Assembly: GCA_963691655.1 (NCBI GenBank)
Contig: OY829326.1
Coordinates: 35,925,989-35,989,988 of the forward strand
Direction of reading: 5' to 3'
DNA length: 64,000 bases
Origin: Toxonevra muliebris
Lineage: Eukaryota > Arthropoda > Insecta > Diptera > Pallopteridae
A program made the translations under genes and the position numbers. Below the pieces are notes generated by a model. It searched no databases, was not told where the DNA came from, and worked only from the letters and a program-made list of their open reading frames with translations. Numbering within the stretch: position 1 is the first letter of the stretch; each line of letters opens with the position of its first letter. Shown here in pieces: positions 59,940 to 64,000 of the stretch.

Positions 59940-60188
59940 TTGTCCGTCGCACTATCTTCGATTAATATATAGTGGTTTAAAGTGAGGTCTGTGTTCTACA
60001 ATCCTTGCAACCCTCAACAAAAACAGGTAGCTTTCCTTCCAAGCAAAATACAGATGTGGTATAGAAACTTCATTTTCGATGAATAGAAACAGTGGTGTTA
60101 GGAGCCGTAATGCTTTTAGAATGGTGGTCGGAGTCATTCTTATCGCCCCTGTAATATCATCATAAGCCAGGTCCAACAGAAATACATG
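59940..60188 (-). mobile_element. LINE segment, inverted part
   Basis: Minus strand reads ITGAIRMTPTTILKALRLLT and PLFLFIENEVS, the segment just after the reverse transcriptase domain, as at 34.9 kb. It ends at 60,188 directly against a plus-strand LINE piece. The left boundary is uncertain. Confidence 0.6.
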
Positions 60189-60655
60189 GTAATGAGATAG
60201 CCAAATACTAGGCAAAGAGGGCAGCGGTCAAGAATTATATTGATCCCGAACCATTTCTAGGAACAGGGAGAAAAACTAAGAAGTCCCGAACACTTTATAC
60301 GAATAGGAAGAAATACTAAGAGGAGACGATTGAATCGGTTGGTCAACCTACTAATTCCAGATCCCTAAGCTTAGATAGGCTACTTGAGGATTGCAACCTG
60401 GATTCATGGATTTCCTTTCAGGGCATTGCAAACAGGGGGAACACAAGAAAAATCCAGGCATAGGACAGAATTGCACCTGTCACTTCAAACGTCAAAGGGG
60501 AAATGAGACGCCGGAGTACATCCTTTTGTACAGTGAGGACTCACTCGCAGAAAGAGAGGATGTCTGAGTCATTATTGACAAGAGATCTCACTCACCATGA
60601 ATCTGAATGCCAATAGCAATTTAGATTGGCGTACAATAGACTTAAGTGGTCGTAG
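60189..60655 (+). mobile_element. LINE 3' end, third copy
   Basis: Begins at the end of RNase H (GNEIAKY, then AKRAAVKNYIDPEPF) and follows the 34.9-kb copy through tttcctttcagggcattg and gagacgccggagtaca to the tail near acaatagacttaagtgg. Broken frame. Confidence 0.68.
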
Positions 60656-61223
60656 CACATGTTTTAGAGTATTAAATTTATCATCACAAGCATTATGTAT
60701 AGGCTTCCCAACAGAAGTTTCGAGGAGCTCACTCTTGGCTACTATATCAGAGCTCCATACACCTGGTCCCTTGTGGATTCAGATACTTCATCCTGATTTG
60801 AGCTTAACAAATTTTAGAGTGTTTGACTCCAGTTAGACTAGAACATTTGAAGAGGTTCCTTGTCGATACCGAATCCTATTTTTCTAATTTCATTATTAAA
60901 TCAAAATTTAATTGCAATTAATATCTAATGCTAATTTGCTAATTTATTAGTTCCTTTCAACCAAAGCTATGGAATATTTATGTTCTTTTATTATTTAATT
61001 TCTTGTTATTTTCCGCATTCTATTTTATTTATTTTTTTATTGTAATAGCAAAAAGCAGAGTATCTATGTATGAAGAATTCATTTATGTTCGAGTATCTGT
61101 TGAAAAGAAAGATACTCTATTTAGATAAGTGATAAATTCAATTAGTGGAATGTAGCAAATACATACGTACACTCCCTATTGCTCTCAATTCATCTCCTTA
61201 ACCTATGACTATACATATGTATA

Positions 61224-61249
61224 GGTGTGCGTGTGTGTGTGTGTGTGTG
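61224..61249 (+). repeat. (GT)n microsatellite
   Basis: GT repeat with one C interruption. Confidence 0.9.
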
Positions 61250-61790
61250 AATTAACGCAATGGGAAAACGTAAATAACAAATTAAAAAATAAAAGAAAAA
61301 AATAAATAAAAAACAAAACCAACAAAAATGAAAAAGAATCTAATAAAAAAGAAAAACAAAAACAACAATGATCAAAACTAGAACAAGAACGCGTCAAAGA
61401 AGAGATCAACGCTCGATCAATGTGTTACACACCCATTTATTAATAAAAAAAAGAAATAAAATTAAGAAGAAAAAAGTATAAATTAGCAAGTTTGCAACAA
61501 CACATGCCTCAAAGTTGCTACTTCTGGCCACACATACCTTACATTCATATATACCTATATGAATATGTGTGCATGCATGTACATATGTATGTGTGTGTGT
61601 GCATGAATAGTTTCTACAGCATTGAAAATATCAATTTTGTGTGATCGCGTAGAGATACTAAATAAGAATCTTTGCTACAATGACAGAACTTTGTAGGTAC
61701 ATTTTAATTCTATAGAATTTTTCGCAATGATAATAATTTTTGTGGTATACATCGCTTAGTTCAAAGCATAAATATACATACATACATATC

Positions 61791-62033
61791 GCTCATTTAC
61801 TAAAAGGCTGTCATAAGTCAAAAAAACATGATTTTAGAGTTAATGATGCAGAATTATTCATTATGTAACGCTTCATATTGTGTAAAAATTTCATATTAAT
61901 ATCTTGTATACTCAGCGCGTGAGAACTATAAGATTTCTTCTTTTTTCTGCAAAGTGGCAGTCAATTGAAAACTTTAAATGCGTTTTCTGCGAAATCGCGT
62001 TTTTGAGTTATGACAGTCTTTTAGTAAATGAGC
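61791..62033. mobile_element. MITE with 34-base inverted ends
   Basis: Left arm 61791-61824 (gctcatttactaaaaggctg...) and right arm 62000-62033 are complementary with two mismatches in 34. The unit is 243 bases and non-coding. The target duplication is unclear. Confidence 0.72.
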
Positions 62034-62244
62034 AATATGTACATGCAAATATTATAAGAAGATAAACAGTTTGTCTAAACATTCCAAGTGTTTATGCGAA
62101 GAATTTCTTGAAAAATAAACAAACGATATCGAGCCAGCGACTGAGCGAGCGAATTGAGTGAGCCACCAACGAATGAACGAACGATACGATCAAACCAGAA
62201 GCGATAGCAAGCAACAAAGTTTTGTTTTTGTTTTCTTAATTTTA

Positions 62245-62480
62245 TTTTCCATGCTGGTAGTTGCTGCTGCTGTTGCTGTTGTTGTTGTTGTTGTCGTCAT
62301 CAACGCACTAAACCGCACGATCAATGACCGCAACAAAGCAACGAACCATTCGACTGATCGACCAAACACAAATATAAGCGACCGATGATCGCACAGCAAC
62401 AGCAACAGCAACTACAACAACAATAACAACGGCAGCAACGAAGACGACTACGACAACGACAACAATGATGTTGACGACAA
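62245..62480. repeat. Trinucleotide-rich stretch (TTG/CAA type)
   Basis: Runs of gttgttgttg and caacaacaac that pass as open frames on both strands (Val, Cys, Gln repeats). No promoter or splice evidence for coding. Confidence 0.6.
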
Positions 62481-64000
62481 CAATGAAACAAACGAAAATA
62501 TGAGGAAGCAACAGCGAAGGAGTGTGACTGACTTCGATTTATTTTAGCAGCAACAGCAGATACAGCAATGAAAGAAGATGATGAAGAAGAGGGCTCGGGT
62601 TCGATCAAGCTCTCGATCAACTCAGTCACAAATGCCGTTGAACTATTAACGTCGTGGTTGTCGTTGTCATTTTATTGTCGTCATTTATGATGATGATGGT
62701 AATGGTGAACGTAGCATTGTTGATAATAATGATAATAATAATGTTAATGATGATCAATAACAGTAAGTAACCAAAAACACCAAGCATAGTTCGGAAAATT
62801 TTGGTTTTTTACTATTTGAAATTTTTCTACGGATATGCATTCAGACATGAGTTCTGCATTCAGAATGTTTGCCACTGAGAAATTAACGATGACTAGGTTG
62901 CGAGCATTCGAGAAGAAAATACTTTGAAAGGCTTATGGTTTAATATACTGAACAATGTGTATCAAAGAAGTTGGAACTATGAGTTGTTTGCATTAGCGGC
63001 TCCTTGGGGCGAGCGGCTTCCGATAAAGGTTAGGTTACCTAACGACCATTGGACAGTGGGTCCTGAGTGTCAGGAAGTAAGTAACTCTCTGAATATGAAT
63101 AAAAGAATTTTTGCAGTTTTTGTATCCTTTATCTTGGATTTCTTAGGAGATCCCAAAAATTTTTCATTTCCAAACGTTCTATTCTACGAAATATTTACAA
63201 TTCGCTTTCGGATTTTCCATTGTTATTTTACGCAGAGTAAAAATATCTCATTTTACTTATACTGAGTTAATTCATGCTAGACTGGAAGATTTTCACTACT
63301 TATTCTAATATTCCTTTTTAAGCTTGTGTAAAAAAAATATTCTTATAAGCTTCTCTGGCAGTGACTTAAGTTTACAATTACTTCCCTATCTCTCAGAAAA
63401 TCATAAAAAATCACAACGTTATGAGTATCAATATCCTATTTGAGTACTGAGATTAAAAAAGATTTGCATGTTATAAAATTCTTATTTGGTGTGTGGTAAT
63501 TCTGCTTCTATGATTCTTCCAAACACTAACAATCCAGTTTCGCTTCTACATACATACATATAGATATATGTATATGCTTCTATTAAAGTATTTCGTTCTT
63601 CGATTGCAACATTTCGTTTAGCTTCTTCTTTTGATGCAATTGTTGCTGATGTTGTTGCTATGGTGCAAATGCTTAATTCTGTGATTTTCCAGTTATAACA
63701 TTCAAAAATAAAGAGTTCATTCGCTTCTCGAACTAACAAACACAAAGATAGACAGACATACAGACAACCGAACGTTCAAGCAATTCAAGCGCACAAGTGA
63801 GCGAGTAAAATAAGATTGAAGAAGAATGTAAGCGAGTGAGCGAACGAAACATGGGAATGATGATCAATGCGACAACAAAATTGTTGCCGTATCTTTAGGG
63901 TCTTATTATTTTGAATGTGCGCGATTTTTTAATTCGTACATATCGTCATCGATATTTTGAAAGACCCTAAATGATATTTTGTTCTAAATGCAGTTTCTGT
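62481..64000. other. Right edge, nothing supported
   Basis: Continues as AT-rich intron-like sequence. A 113-residue plus-strand frame at 62,924-63,265 opens with a fairly balanced composition and then turns AT-driven; it is not called. Confidence 0.4.

Noticed and set aside
62158..62629. Val/Ala/Cys-rich frames on both strands
   Set aside because: Same cause: trinucleotide repeats stay open in several frames.
1..64000. CRISPR array, operon or bacterial-type system
   Set aside because: No evenly spaced identical repeats with unique spacers; all genes have eukaryotic introns, TATA boxes and poly(A) signals.

Overview
The window looks like the genome of a higher fly, most likely a tephritid fruit fly or close relative. 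It is AT-rich, with tiny introns in small genes and very large introns elsewhere. It carries a nuclear receptor that matches Drosophila Eip78C almost domain for domain, and it is littered with fly-type transposons. The species call is an inference.

Region 1 (1.2-16.3 kb) is a cluster of seven small genes for predicted secreted proteins, on both strands. In all seven a very short first exon ends in phase 1 inside the signal peptide, followed by a tiny intron and one exon with the rest of the protein. Six have a clear TATA box shortly before the start. Three encode miniature collagens with uninterrupted Gly-X-Y runs of 30, 30 and 29 triplets, two of them head to head around 9.2-9.9 kb. One is an atypical Kazal-type protein (11.6 kb). 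Three I cannot assign (4.6, 13.9 and 15.2 kb). The matched collagen lengths suggest three chains of one assembly, and the shared gene structure suggests a co-regulated secreted matrix or secretion set.

Region 2 (18.2-22.1 kb) holds two divergent housekeeping-type genes: a TMEM19/DUF92 membrane protein (minus) and an inositol monophosphatase (plus). Both have fully reconstructable exons.

Region 3 (22-64 kb) is the 3' flank, the last three coding exons (28,456-30,054, minus) and apparently a very long intron of Eip78C. No DNA-binding-domain exon was found, so the 5' part of the gene probably lies beyond the right edge. The intron is filled with dead or non-autonomous transposons: LINE 3' ends with target-site duplications, tRNA-derived SINEs, a solo LTR, a mariner, a Tc1 remnant, TTAA-flanked piggyBac-like short elements and hairpin MITEs.

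The part most worth attention is the mini-collagen cluster. Next is the nested transposon history at 3.0-3.8 kb, where a SINE sits in a TTAA element whose uninterrupted copy is at 50.4 kb.
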